From Chryseosolibacter sp964393795 (GTDB lineage: Bacteria; Bacteroidota; Bacteroidia; Cytophagales; Cyclobacteriaceae): a stretch of DNA of 19,179 bases. The stretch spans positions 1 through 19,179 of the forward strand of contig CAYMWA010000063.1 in NCBI GenBank assembly GCA_964393795.1, given 5' to 3'. Under the pieces are notes generated by a model that did not search any database, was not told the DNA's origin, and saw only the letters and a program-made list of their open reading frames with translations. Position 1 is the first letter of the stretch; the number at the start of each line of letters is the position of its first letter. Positions 8,105-16,493 of the stretch are shown piece after piece. The translations under genes and the position numbers were made by a program.

Positions 8105-8380
8105 CTATTGTGGTTCTGCCGTCTGCGGTGATGCCTTCTTCTGAACCTGCTGCGCTATCTTCTCCTTCACAACAGGTCCGAGGCTGTGCGTCGTTTCCCT
8201 GACAATTTCTCCGAGATTGCTTTTCGCATATTCCGTTGCCTTTTCGGATAGATCGCGTAGCGTATGGGAGGCCGAGTCAAGGAATTGCCGTCCCTTCTCC
8301 GACATGAGGTAGTTAGCAATCAGTGCGGACAGCACCGCTCCTCCAACTGCTGCCAGCAGCAGCGTATTTGTTCGTGTCAT
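8105..8380 (-). CDS. YtxH-like small membrane protein (copy 2)
   Basis: A 91-residue paralogue of the gene at 4728-4973: hydrophobic segment near 6-26 (LLLAAVGGAVLSALIANYLM), then an amphipathic helix with SEKATEYAKSNLGEIVRET and KEKIAQQVQKK, plus a ten-residue tail (ASPQTAEPQ) absent from copy 1. The open frame continues upstream to 8485, but that part would run through the stem-loop behind the FAD oxidoreductase gene and has no counterpart in copy 1. The ATG at 8380 gives MTRTNTLLLAA, matching MTRANNIMLAA of copy 1, so this start is preferred. Convergent with the histidine kinase gene (46 bp apart). Confidence 0.85.
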   Translation of the reverse strand: MTRTNTLLLAAVGGAVLSALIANYLMSEKGRQFLDSASHTLRDLSEKATEYAKSNLGEIVRETTHSLGPVVKEKIAQQVQKKASPQTAEPQ

Positions 8381-8440
8381 AGTATTGTTGTTTGGAGAAG
8401 GATGATAATTTTCGTGCCGTTGGTCGGATATCAGCTTAAT

Positions 8441-8476
8441 GAGGTGATGGGTGATGATAGAGTCACCCATCACCTC
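8441..8476 (-). terminator. Perfect 14-bp stem-loop at the 3' end of the Sus-type operon
   Basis: GAGGTGATGGGTGA (8441-8454) is exactly complementary to 8463-8476, with an 8-nt loop. It starts 27 nt after the stop of the FAD oxidoreductase gene. Neither strand shows a good U-run after it (ATTAAG on the minus strand), so it may be a factor-assisted terminator or a 3'-end stabiliser rather than a canonical intrinsic terminator. Confidence 0.6.
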
Positions 8477-8503
8477 CATTGACAATGACGTTGCAGGTTG
8501 CGG

Positions 8504-9967
8504 TCAGATTTTTGCAGAAATTTCGTAAATCTTTTTCAACGCAGCGTCCGTTTTCGCCCATGCTACGTTCTGGGGCAACTGACCGAGTTGGACGCTGAGT
8601 GCACCCAGCGTACCCGCGGCCTGTCCCATCGCAACTGCATTCCCGGTAACCCGGTAACTGGCGTGCGCAACAAAGTCGCCACTGATACAACGCCCCGCCA
8701 TGAGTAGCCCATCCACGTCTTTAGCGATAAGCGCTCGCAACGGAATGTCATAAGGCTTCGCGCGAAGGCCTTTGTCATTGGTGTTGCTAAGCGCGGCTTC
8801 CTTGTTCTTTTCAGCAGTAAGGGCATGGATGTCAATTCCAAAGGTAACCCGCGCAATAGCGTCCTCATGACGCACGCCCATAATGAGGTCTGAATCTGTT
8901 ACCGTGTAATGACCATGGATACGCCGACCTTCGCGGACACCGATCTGCTCGCAGGTAGCCACGAGGTTAATCCCTTTCCATGGTCCGCCCAATTTGCGCA
9001 ACGCGCGAACTACCTTATTTACTTCAGCCCTTCCACTGACGGTAGCGCGGGTCATATCATCCGCATCAAAAGACTTGATACCGTATTCGTGGTTAATCAT
9101 CAGGGCTATCAGATTATCCCTGACATTAAACAGCGTAGGGTGGCCGTATGAAGGTTCAATACCGACGCGGCCCAGTTCCTCCTTAAACGCTGCCCACTTT
9201 TTCCTGTGCTCGCTGTCACCCTCATAGAAGGAGACGAACTCACTGATGTCTTTTACATCGTCCACAGTGATCAATGCCATGTAGGTAAGGGGTTGACCCT
9301 GTCCAGTTTCAGGATGTCCGTAATCCCAGCCGCAACCTGCGAGTGCACCGAGGTCGCCATCGCCGGTCGCGTCGATAAACGCTTTAGCCTTCCACGCCTG
9401 TCGGCCAGACTTGGATTCTGTAATTACGGTTGTGAGCCTATTGTTCTTGTCCTTATAGGCCGCAACCACCCGGGTCTGCAATTGAAACTTCACGCCTGCC
9501 TGAAGACACTTTTCTTCCAGTAACAATTTCATCTCCTCGATTTCGTACACATAGCGATCTGTGTTGGTACCCCTGCGCGCACCACGTTTATCCAGTTCAC
9601 GCGTAAGCTCGTTGGTAATTCCGGGCTTGTTGAAGTCAAACAACCAGGCCAGCATGCCTGCCGTCCACACGCCTCCAAGACAACCGTGTACTTCCAGCAG
9701 GCGCACGCTGGCACCTGTTCTGGCCGCTGCGATCGCCGCCGCAAATCCCGCAGGTCCTCCGCCGCAGACAATGACGTCTGTTTCTTCGGCAATCGGAATA
9801 TTCCTGGCAGGCTCAGGAAAGATCTTGTCGGCCAACCCCGAAGTATATACGATCTTATTTTCCGCTGCACTTGCCGGGAGGTGACTTAGCAACGAAACAC
9901 CCCACAATCCTGCAGCGGTCGTCTTTAAAAACTTCCTTCTCTCCCGAGACTTATCAGAATTCTTCAT
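8504..9967 (-). CDS. Tat-exported FAD-dependent oxidoreductase (FAD_oxidored family)
   Basis: A 487-residue flavoprotein of the PF12831-like family. The N-terminus carries a twin-arginine motif (RERRKFLK, Arg10-Arg11) followed by a hydrophobic stretch and an Ala-x-Ala site (PASAAE, about 31-36), predicting export to the periplasm by Tat, folded with its cofactor. The ADP-binding motif VIVCGGGPAGFAAA is at 66-79, with Glu92 closing the Rossmann unit, followed by HGCLGGVWTAG (94-104), an ATGDGDLGALAG motif (about 200) and a C-terminal flavin motif around GRCISGDFVAH and GNAVAMGQAAG. It is the last gene of the sigma-fecR-susCD cluster, 25 nt after the Gfo/Idh gene. The substrate is unknown; it may act after or beside the Gfo/Idh enzyme on the imported compound. 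Confidence 0.9.
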   Translation of the reverse strand: MKNSDKSRERRKFLKTTAAGLWGVSLLSHLPASAAENKIVYTSGLADKIFPEPARNIPIAEETDVIVCGGGPAGFAAAIAAARTGASVRLLEVHGCLGGVWTAGMLAWLFDFNKPGITNELTRELDKRGARRGTNTDRYVYEIEEMKLLLEEKCLQAGVKFQLQTRVVAAYKDKNNRLTTVITESKSGRQAWKAKAFIDATGDGDLGALAGCGWDYGHPETGQGQPLTYMALITVDDVKDISEFVSFYEGDSEHRKKWAAFKEELGRVGIEPSYGHPTLFNVRDNLIALMINHEYGIKSFDADDMTRATVSGRAEVNKVVRALRKLGGPWKGINLVATCEQIGVREGRRIHGHYTVTDSDLIMGVRHEDAIARVTFGIDIHALTAEKNKEAALSNTNDKGLRAKPYDIPLRALIAKDVDGLLMAGRCISGDFVAHASYRVTGNAVAMGQAAGTLGALSVQLGQLPQNVAWAKTDAALKKIYEISAKI

Positions 9968-9992
9968 AATACAATTTTTAATGTTTTGACTT

Positions 9993-11399
9993 TTATTTGA
10001 CTATCGTTCTTTTTTGCGCATCCCAAACTATCTTACGCCCCGACTTATACGAAAGTGTGGCCATATGTGCAGCCACTGCTTCAGCATAGCCAGCTTCAAT
10101 ATCACAGCTGGGCTGCCATCCGTTTTCAATGCAGAGAAGCCACTCCAGCAAGTGCAACCTGGTGGGGTCGACCGGCTTACCGTCGACAATCGTCGTCATC
10201 ATGCCTTTAGCGGCAAAGTATCGGCTGGTAGCACTCGAGACGACATCAACGGGAACGACCGGATGTTCATCCGATGGATATACATAAAAAGGTTCATCGG
10301 GCGTCATGATACCATTGTCGAACTTGTTCTGATACTTGGTCGATCCCCGGTTTGCCACCACCTCAAGTTTGTTGTCCAGTTTCATCGTTGCATCATGACC
10401 CATAATAAGCGTAGGACGCTGATCGTCGTTTCCGAGTGTGGCACTGTATAACATACTGAATTGCTTGTCCGGAAACTCAAACACTACGTTAAAGACATCC
10501 GGCACTTCCCTGCCGTCGTTGTAGTAGTAAATTCCTCCCGACGCCATGGCTGCGTGTGGAATCCCCATTTCCATAATATAGTTGAGCGAATCAAATTCAT
10601 GGGTGAGGAGGTCGCCCGACAAGCCTGTGCCGTAGTCCCAGTACTTGCGCCATCGGAAGAATCGGTCAGCATCGAAAGGACGTTCGGCGTCGAACTGCTT
10701 CCAGTCGATATTTTTTTCGCTTGCCGTTTCCGGGATGTCATATACCCATGCAGCATTCGGTGAATTCCGATTACTTGACGTTTCAACGAGCGTGACCTTT
10801 CCGAGAACGTCAAGGTTCAACAGATCGCGTGCCTGTGCTACCGTATCTTTTTGGCGTAATTGATGACCAAGCTGAAACACGATGCCGCTTGCGGTCACTG
10901 CATCGTAAACCGGTTGCACTTCCCCGATGCTGTGCGTCATGCACTTTTCAACATAAACATGTTTACCTGCGCGCGCTGCATCGATAATCATGGGCGCATG
11001 CATATGATCAGGGGTTGCAATGATGACGGCATCAATATCCTTGCTGACCAGCATCTCGCGATAGTCGCGGTAACGCTTTGCACCTTCTCCTGCGGTAACC
11101 AGCGCATTCTCCGCCCGTGCGTCGAACAGATCACAGATACCGTTAACCACGACATTCAGTTTCCCTGCCTTCACATAATCGTCATAGGAGGATCGTCCCT
11201 TCACACGTTCAATCCATTGGGGCGTTGCGAACCCGAGTGCCCGCATCAGTTGTTCGCCCCTGATACCAAACCCTATTACACCCAGGCGTACCGTTGCCTC
11301 CGGAGAGGCTGCAACGTTTGACTTCCAGGATGGCAGGGAAATAAAGGGCAAAGCCCCCGCCAGCTTTAACACTTGCCGGCGGGAAACTTTTGAACCCAT
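9993..11399 (-). CDS. Tat-exported Gfo/Idh/MocA family oxidoreductase
   Basis: A 468-residue NAD(P)-dependent dehydrogenase of the Gfo/Idh/MocA type, which oxidise or reduce sugars and polyols. A Tat signal (SRRQVLKLAGALPF, Arg7-Arg8) predicts periplasmic location with pre-bound cofactor, as in glucose-fructose oxidoreductase. Rossmann motif GFGIRG is at 43-48, the ATPDHMHAP segment at 128-136, and the nicotinamide-site motif reads EKC (151-153) where EKP is usual, with Lys152 kept. The GDLLTHEFD motif of the C-terminal domain includes His267, a candidate catalytic residue. The frame opens at 11429, but the ATG at 11399 has a strong GGAGGAGG Shine-Dalgarno and puts the twin arginines at the normal place. 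It lies between susD and the FAD oxidoreductase gene in the same operon. Confidence 0.92.
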   Translation of the reverse strand: MGSKVSRRQVLKLAGALPFISLPSWKSNVAASPEATVRLGVIGFGIRGEQLMRALGFATPQWIERVKGRSSYDDYVKAGKLNVVVNGICDLFDARAENALVTAGEGAKRYRDYREMLVSKDIDAVIIATPDHMHAPMIIDAARAGKHVYVEKCMTHSIGEVQPVYDAVTASGIVFQLGHQLRQKDTVAQARDLLNLDVLGKVTLVETSSNRNSPNAAWVYDIPETASEKNIDWKQFDAERPFDADRFFRWRKYWDYGTGLSGDLLTHEFDSLNYIMEMGIPHAAMASGGIYYYNDGREVPDVFNVVFEFPDKQFSMLYSATLGNDDQRPTLIMGHDATMKLDNKLEVVANRGSTKYQNKFDNGIMTPDEPFYVYPSDEHPVVPVDVVSSATSRYFAAKGMMTTIVDGKPVDPTRLHLLEWLLCIENGWQPSCDIEAGYAEAVAAHMATLSYKSGRKIVWDAQKRTIVK

Positions 11400-11403
11400 C
11401 ACC

Positions 11404-11411
11404 CCTCCTCC
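11404..11411 (-). promoter_or_regulatory. Strong Shine-Dalgarno that fixes the Gfo/Idh start
   Basis: GGAGGAGG ends 4 nt before the ATG at 11399 (minus strand). It lies inside the longer frame beginning at 11429, so it argues for the shorter protein. A strong SD like this stands out because most genes in this window have weak ones. Confidence 0.7.
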
Positions 11412-11469
11412 ATTACCTGATTTTCTCATTATGCATTTTTACGTTACACATCTTGCGTTGTCGAGCGTG

Positions 11470-12951
11470 TCAGTAACCGGGATTCTGATCCGTCGCCGGA
11501 TCGAGCGCTTTGTTGGCGCTCATCTCCGCCACCGGAATAGGCCAGAGATAATCGGCCTCCGTAACAACTTTACCTTTTGCTTCGAGAATGGTGGACACAA
11601 GTTTGCCGGTGCGCTTCAGTTCCACCCAACGCTTGCCCTCCAGCTGAAATTCATATCCCCTCTCCTTAATGATCAGGTCAATGAATGCATCGCCTGGATA
11701 ATCTGCTACTTCAAAATCAACGGCAGACACAGCGTTCGGGTCGTGGCCATAGGCACGGCGATGCACCTGGTTCAACGCATCCATTGCCTCTTCAGTCGGA
11801 CCCTCCGCCACACGGCCTGCTGCCTCTGCGTAAATGAGCAGCAGATCGGCATAGCGATACCACGTCTGTGGATTCGCGGCTCCGTTGAGAACAAGTGACT
11901 CCGGGTCGATGAATTTCTTACTGAGCAATGACGTCGGTCCAAGTCCAATGTTCCAGCTATACCACAATCCTTTTCGCAGATCAGCGTCGTCCCAGTTTGT
12001 GTAGACAAAATTCGTTTGATCGCTGTGCACGCCATATACGCCGCCGCCACCGTACAGGCCCGTTGCGGGATGGTTCATCAAGCCCGGCCAGGTGTCGCCC
12101 TGTTGTGGTTCATGGGAAAACTTCAGATAGAAAATCTCTTCCGGCGTGGTGATTACGTCCGGGCCAAAAATATTCTGAAAGTCGTCTACGGTCGTCACCG
12201 GCACCAGCGAATACACGTTTGCCTGAATCACTTCATTTGCTTTGTCGCGCGCCTGAGGATACTGCTCAAGGTGGAGATACACATCTGCCAGCAGGGTTTT
12301 GGCTGCCCATTTGGTAGGCCTTCCGGATACGGGTTGTTCATCGGGAAGATCCGTTTCCGCAGTTTCCAGGTCATCAAGGATCAATTCAAATACCTGTGCT
12401 TCCGTACTGCGCGGAACTTCAATCGCGGAAATGTTGTCTTCTGTGCGGATCGGAACACCGCCCCAGTGACGTACCAGTTGAAAATAAGTGAACGCCCGAA
12501 GGAATTTCGCTTCAGCCACATACTTCTGAACGTCTTCCTCACTAATAGCCTTCCCGTTGGGCGCGTTGTGAATCACAATATTCGCATTCCGGATACTTTG
12601 GTAATAGTAGGTCCACACTTCCGATACGCGGGTAACCCACACGCTGTTTAGTCCCTGAAAGTCATTCAGCGCAGCCCAGCTGCCCCGACCGTACGCGTAA
12701 TCGGCATGCGCCGAATTGACACCTATGGTGTAATAGGCCAGGCGCAGTGGTGAATAGACCGCGTTCACAGCAGTTTCCACCTCCCTGGGCGTGTTGTAGA
12801 ATGTCTCAACGGCAAGCGACTTGGGATTCTCCATCAAACCGTCTTCGCAGGATGTAAAGAGTCCAACGCACGACATAATGGCCAGCAGGCCGGTCCTGAG
12901 AAGCACTTGCTTGCCCTTAACCGTATTGAATATTAATTTATATTTTTTCAT
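11470..12951 (-). CDS. SusD/RagB family nutrient-binding lipoprotein
   Basis: A 493-residue surface lipoprotein that, with SusC, forms the outer-membrane import complex (SusD is the lid that captures the ligand). The signal peptide ends in a lipobox (LFTSC, Cys35), followed by the typical EDGLMENPKS start of the mature SusD fold. TPR-like helices follow, with family landmarks FLRAFTYFQLVRHWGGVPI (about 150-168), YADLLLIYAEAA and RWVELKRTG, and a final ATDQNPGY, the conserved C-terminal signature. Length and order are normal for SusD. The gene lies 47 bp after susC and 70 bp before the Gfo/Idh gene. The substrate is not readable; SusD sequences vary widely with ligand. Confidence 0.95.
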   Translation of the reverse strand: MKKYKLIFNTVKGKQVLLRTGLLAIMSCVGLFTSCEDGLMENPKSLAVETFYNTPREVETAVNAVYSPLRLAYYTIGVNSAHADYAYGRGSWAALNDFQGLNSVWVTRVSEVWTYYYQSIRNANIVIHNAPNGKAISEEDVQKYVAEAKFLRAFTYFQLVRHWGGVPIRTEDNISAIEVPRSTEAQVFELILDDLETAETDLPDEQPVSGRPTKWAAKTLLADVYLHLEQYPQARDKANEVIQANVYSLVPVTTVDDFQNIFGPDVITTPEEIFYLKFSHEPQQGDTWPGLMNHPATGLYGGGGVYGVHSDQTNFVYTNWDDADLRKGLWYSWNIGLGPTSLLSKKFIDPESLVLNGAANPQTWYRYADLLLIYAEAAGRVAEGPTEEAMDALNQVHRRAYGHDPNAVSAVDFEVADYPGDAFIDLIIKERGYEFQLEGKRWVELKRTGKLVSTILEAKGKVVTEADYLWPIPVAEMSANKALDPATDQNPGY

Positions 12952-12998
12952 CGCTATTCTTTTTATACTGTAATCGTACTGTCTGAATTACGGCTATT

Positions 12999-15900
12999 CT
13001 AGAAGCCCGCGCGAAGACCAACCGTCATCGCCTTTGACATCGGATAGCTGAAGTAATCGATCCCCTGGTTTACAGAGTTGGAGCCACCCTGGGAGTTAAC
13101 CTCCGGGTCCCACCATGAGTACTTCGTAAATGTCAGCAGGTTCTGCCCACTCACGTACACCTGGAGATTTCTCAGCCATTCAATGTTCATGTTTTGAACA
13201 GGAAGGTTGTAGGCAAGCTGAATGTTCTTCAAACGCACATATGATCCGTCTTCAATGAAGCGGTCAGACATCGTTGCCTTGGTACTAAGGCTTGGTTTCG
13301 GATATTTGGCGTCAGTATTCTCCGGAGTCCAGTGGTCAAGGAAAACTTCGCGCGGCATGTTCAGACCAATGCCGTAGTCGATGGTATTGTTAATCGAGCT
13401 GATGTTCAGCAGATCGTTACCCTGCACGCCCTGGAGGAAAATCGTCAATTGAAAATTCCTGTATTCCATTGCCGAATTAAAGCCGAATATAAAGTCGGGA
13501 TTCGGGTCGCCGATAAACGTCTTATCGTCAATGGTGATCGAGCCGCTCTCGTCGAGATCGGTATAGACGATTTGGCCGGTGTCGGAATACCCTTCCTCAA
13601 GATAGCCCCAGAACTGCCCGATGGGACGTCCCTCACGCAGGATGTTCGCATAGTCCTGTACGGCATTCACGTCAATGCTTCCGCCAAGTATATCCACCCC
13701 GTCATAAAGCTTCATTACCTTGTTCCGGTTGAACGAAATATTTGCCGCGACATTCCACTTGAAAACGTTGTCACTAATCACACCGTCGACACCGAACTCA
13801 AAGCCCTTGTTCTGGATCTCTCCGACGTTCTGAATCGTGCTGGTAAAGCCCGATGTTGGAGGAAGAATAACGGTGTTAAGCAGATCACTGGTGTTCTTGA
13901 CGTAGTAGTCCGCGGTCAGCAACAGCCTGTTGTTAAATAATCCCACATCCAGTCCGATATCTTTTTGTTCCGTTGTTTCCCACCGCAGGTCGCCTGGCAA
14001 TCGGGTACCGGGCGCATAAGCAGGAAAGGAGCTCTTATCAAAAGTGGTTTTGCCTGAAGACAACTGATTGAGCGTTGCATAGGCGCCAATCGCCTGGCTT
14101 CCGGTCATACCCCATGAAGCACGCAGCTTCAGGTCGGAAATCACTGAACCTTGCTCGAAGAAATCCTCATTCGAAATCTTCCATGCCGCAGCTGCTGAAG
14201 GGAAATATCCCCACTTGTTTCCTGCACTGTATTTCGACGAACCATCGGCGCGTGCGCTGACCGTGAAAAGATACCGGTCGTCGAAGCTGTAGTTGACCCG
14301 CGCCAGATAGGACTTCAACACTGACTCTGAATAGCCGGTATTTGGAATTCCCGGCGTCGCCGCAGCCTCGAGTTCGTGCGTCTCCGTGGCATCGCTGAGA
14401 AAGCCTACGCCACTTCCGGAAAGCGAGGTGTTCATAAAATTCTGATACGTGTAACCAGCAACAGCCGAGAATGCGTGCACTTGCGAAAATGTTTTTTCGT
14501 AGGTAATCGTATTCTCGTTCAACAGGCTGGTATATTGGCTGGTGCCCACACTGGCTGAACCTTGTGAATTGATGTAGTCTAACGTAACATAGGCATCGTT
14601 CCGACCGTCTGTGTTTTCAACGCCACCGAGCACCTTAATGGTCAACTCGGGAATCGGCTTGAATATGACCGCAGCGTTTGCCAACACCATATTGGATCTT
14701 GACCGATCCTGGCGCTCGTTGACATGCGTGAGCGCGTTCGTCAGCGAGTTGGAAATAAATGGATAAGCGGTCAACATATTGCGATACGTGCCATCCTCAT
14801 TGTAGGGCGTAAGGGTCGGCGGCGAGGAGATCGTTGCTGCAATCATTGAGCCTCCGCGATTTCCACCACCACTGTTTTTGCCATCGCTCTGCACGCGTGT
14901 CAGAATACTGGTAAGGTTCAGACTGAACTTCTTGCTGATCTCGTGGTTTACATTTGTGCGGAAAGCATACCGGTTATAGTCACTTCCCCTTACGATTCCC
15001 TCCTGATTAAATGTGCTTCCGGAAACGGAAAATCTTGTTTTCTCATTACCGCCGTTTACGTTGATGCTCAACGTCTTCATCGGCGCTTCGCGGAAGAGCA
15101 TATTTTGCCAGTCGAATCCTTCGCCCAATTGGTCAATTTCCGCCTGCGTGAAGTAAGGCGCAAGGTTATCGTTCACCCTGGTTTCATTCACAAACATCGC
15201 ATACTCGCGCGCATTCATAAGGTCGAGTTTCTTTGCAAGCGATTGCGAACTGTAACTTGTTTCAATATCGACCTGCGTCTTGCCCGCAGCGCCGCGCTTC
15301 GTACTGATAAGTACCACGCCGTTTGCGCCCCTCGAGCCATAGATGGCCGTAGCAGAAGCGTCCTTCAGAATTTCAATACTTTCAATGTCGGCGTTGTTCA
15401 GAATTGTGGGATTGCTACCGGAAATAGGAAAGCCGTCGACCACATACAGCGGTTCGTTGCTCCCCTGGATCGAGTTCGTTCCACGAATGCGAACGCTGAT
15501 GCCTGCACCTGGTGCACCCGTATTCTGCAATACCTGCACGCCCGCGGCGCGACCCGACAATGCCTGCAATACATTAGTTGACGGATACGCCGAAATTTCT
15601 TCCGCCTTGATTTGTGCTACTGATCCGGTGAGATCGCTCTTCTTAACCGTGCCGTAACCGACGATGACCACCTCGTCCAACGCTTGCACATCAGTGGCAA
15701 GCGTCACGTCAAAGTGGGTGGCGTTGCCAACTGGAACTTCTTGCTTCTGATAGCCGATAAAAGAGAATACCAGCACACTGTTGGTACCCGCTACCTGAAG
15801 GCTGAACCTGCCCTCTACGTCAGTAGTGGTCCCATTTGTTGTCCCTTTTTCGAGAATATTCACGCCGGGCAACGGCTCACCGCTTTCATCACTTACAGTG

Positions 15901-16361
15901 CCGGAAACCGAAACCAGAACTTCCTGTTCGACAGGACTGGTCTGACCGGTAGTGGTCTCCGTGACTTCGGATCCACTGAGAATAATGTAGTCACCGGATA
16001 CTTCATAGGAAATACGCAGTGGATGAAACAAATCATTGAGAATCTCACCGAGTCGCGCCCCATCAAAATTGACAGACACTTTTTCTTTTATCGGGATGAG
16101 TTTGGGGTTAAAGGAAAACCTGACCGCGGATGTCCGCTCGATATCGAGGAGCACCTGCTGCAGTTCTTTGTCGACCGCTTTAATGGAAAGCGTTCGGTCG
16201 AGAACGCTCTGGCCGCGGGAATCTATCCCGTGTGCCATCGTCAACCCAGTGACAACGACCGCAATCAACGTTTGAATGAATGTAATCTTCATGACAGCCA
16301 AAATGTATTTGACAATCGGTACATTTTTTTTCATAACTTGAAAAGTTTTGTTTAACAACAT
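12999..16361 (-). CDS. SusC/RagA family TonB-dependent transporter with STN signalling domain
   Basis: A 1120-residue outer-membrane importer. After a signal peptide (hydrophobic core about 26-43) come an STN domain (about 54-130), a carboxypeptidase-regulatory-like beta-sandwich (about 152-222), the SusC signature LDEVVIVGYG (228-237), the plug (about 240-360) and a 22-strand-type barrel ending in a C-terminal Phe. The STN domain is the part of FecA-like transporters that talks to a FecR anti-sigma factor, matching the fecR and ECF sigma genes just upstream. The frame opens at 16415, but the ATG at 16361 has AGGGAG 7 nt upstream and a better signal peptide; the ATG at 16334 is the alternative. 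susD follows 47 bp downstream. Confidence 0.95.
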   Translation of the reverse strand: MLLNKTFQVMKKNVPIVKYILAVMKITFIQTLIAVVVTGLTMAHGIDSRGQSVLDRTLSIKAVDKELQQVLLDIERTSAVRFSFNPKLIPIKEKVSVNFDGARLGEILNDLFHPLRISYEVSGDYIILSGSEVTETTTGQTSPVEQEVLVSVSGTVSDESGEPLPGVNILEKGTTNGTTTDVEGRFSLQVAGTNSVLVFSFIGYQKQEVPVGNATHFDVTLATDVQALDEVVIVGYGTVKKSDLTGSVAQIKAEEISAYPSTNVLQALSGRAAGVQVLQNTGAPGAGISVRIRGTNSIQGSNEPLYVVDGFPISGSNPTILNNADIESIEILKDASATAIYGSRGANGVVLISTKRGAAGKTQVDIETSYSSQSLAKKLDLMNAREYAMFVNETRVNDNLAPYFTQAEIDQLGEGFDWQNMLFREAPMKTLSINVNGGNEKTRFSVSGSTFNQEGIVRGSDYNRYAFRTNVNHEISKKFSLNLTSILTRVQSDGKNSGGGNRGGSMIAATISSPPTLTPYNEDGTYRNMLTAYPFISNSLTNALTHVNERQDRSRSNMVLANAAVIFKPIPELTIKVLGGVENTDGRNDAYVTLDYINSQGSASVGTSQYTSLLNENTITYEKTFSQVHAFSAVAGYTYQNFMNTSLSGSGVGFLSDATETHELEAAATPGIPNTGYSESVLKSYLARVNYSFDDRYLFTVSARADGSSKYSAGNKWGYFPSAAAAWKISNEDFFEQGSVISDLKLRASWGMTGSQAIGAYATLNQLSSGKTTFDKSSFPAYAPGTRLPGDLRWETTEQKDIGLDVGLFNNRLLLTADYYVKNTSDLLNTVILPPTSGFTSTIQNVGEIQNKGFEFGVDGVISDNVFKWNVAANISFNRNKVMKLYDGVDILGGSIDVNAVQDYANILREGRPIGQFWGYLEEGYSDTGQIVYTDLDESGSITIDDKTFIGDPNPDFIFGFNSAMEYRNFQLTIFLQGVQGNDLLNISSINNTIDYGIGLNMPREVFLDHWTPENTDAKYPKPSLSTKATMSDRFIEDGSYVRLKNIQLAYNLPVQNMNIEWLRNLQVYVSGQNLLTFTKYSWWDPEVNSQGGSNSVNQGIDYFSYPMSKAMTVGLRAGF

Positions 16362-16368
16362 AACGATT

Positions 16369-16374
16369 CTCCCT
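16369..16374 (-). promoter_or_regulatory. Shine-Dalgarno that supports the susC start
   Basis: AGGGAG lies 7 nt before the ATG at 16361 on the minus strand. Neither the first in-frame ATG (16415) nor the one at 16334 has a comparable site. Confidence 0.55.
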
Positions 16375-16422
16375 GCAGCCGATGCCTGACCGTCAAATCG
16401 CGCCGCGGCATGCATGGAGGAG

Positions 16423-16458
16423 CCGGTGGCGTCTCTCAGACGTCACCGGTGTTTTTTT
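16423..16458 (+). terminator. Terminator-like hairpin oriented against the flanking genes
   Basis: CCGGTGGCGTCT (16423-16434) pairs with AGACGTCACCGG (16438-16449) around a 3-nt loop, followed by TG and seven Ts (16452-16458), a textbook intrinsic terminator on the plus strand. The single non-Watson-Crick pair is G-U in the plus-strand RNA but would be an A-C mismatch in the minus-strand RNA, and the minus strand has no U-run after it. Both flanking genes (fecR and susC) are on the minus strand, so it would end an antisense transcript covering the start of susC, or be a relic. Confidence 0.6.
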
Positions 16459-16493
16459 AAAGGGAATGGTAATTTCGCTTCATAGGCACAGGT

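Noticed and set aside
14943..15581. 212-codon plus-strand frame opposite susC, and similar long frames opposite susD, fecR and the oxidoreductases
   Set aside because: All lie antisense to genes with clear conserved domains, have no recognisable motifs and reflect high-GC codon shadowing.
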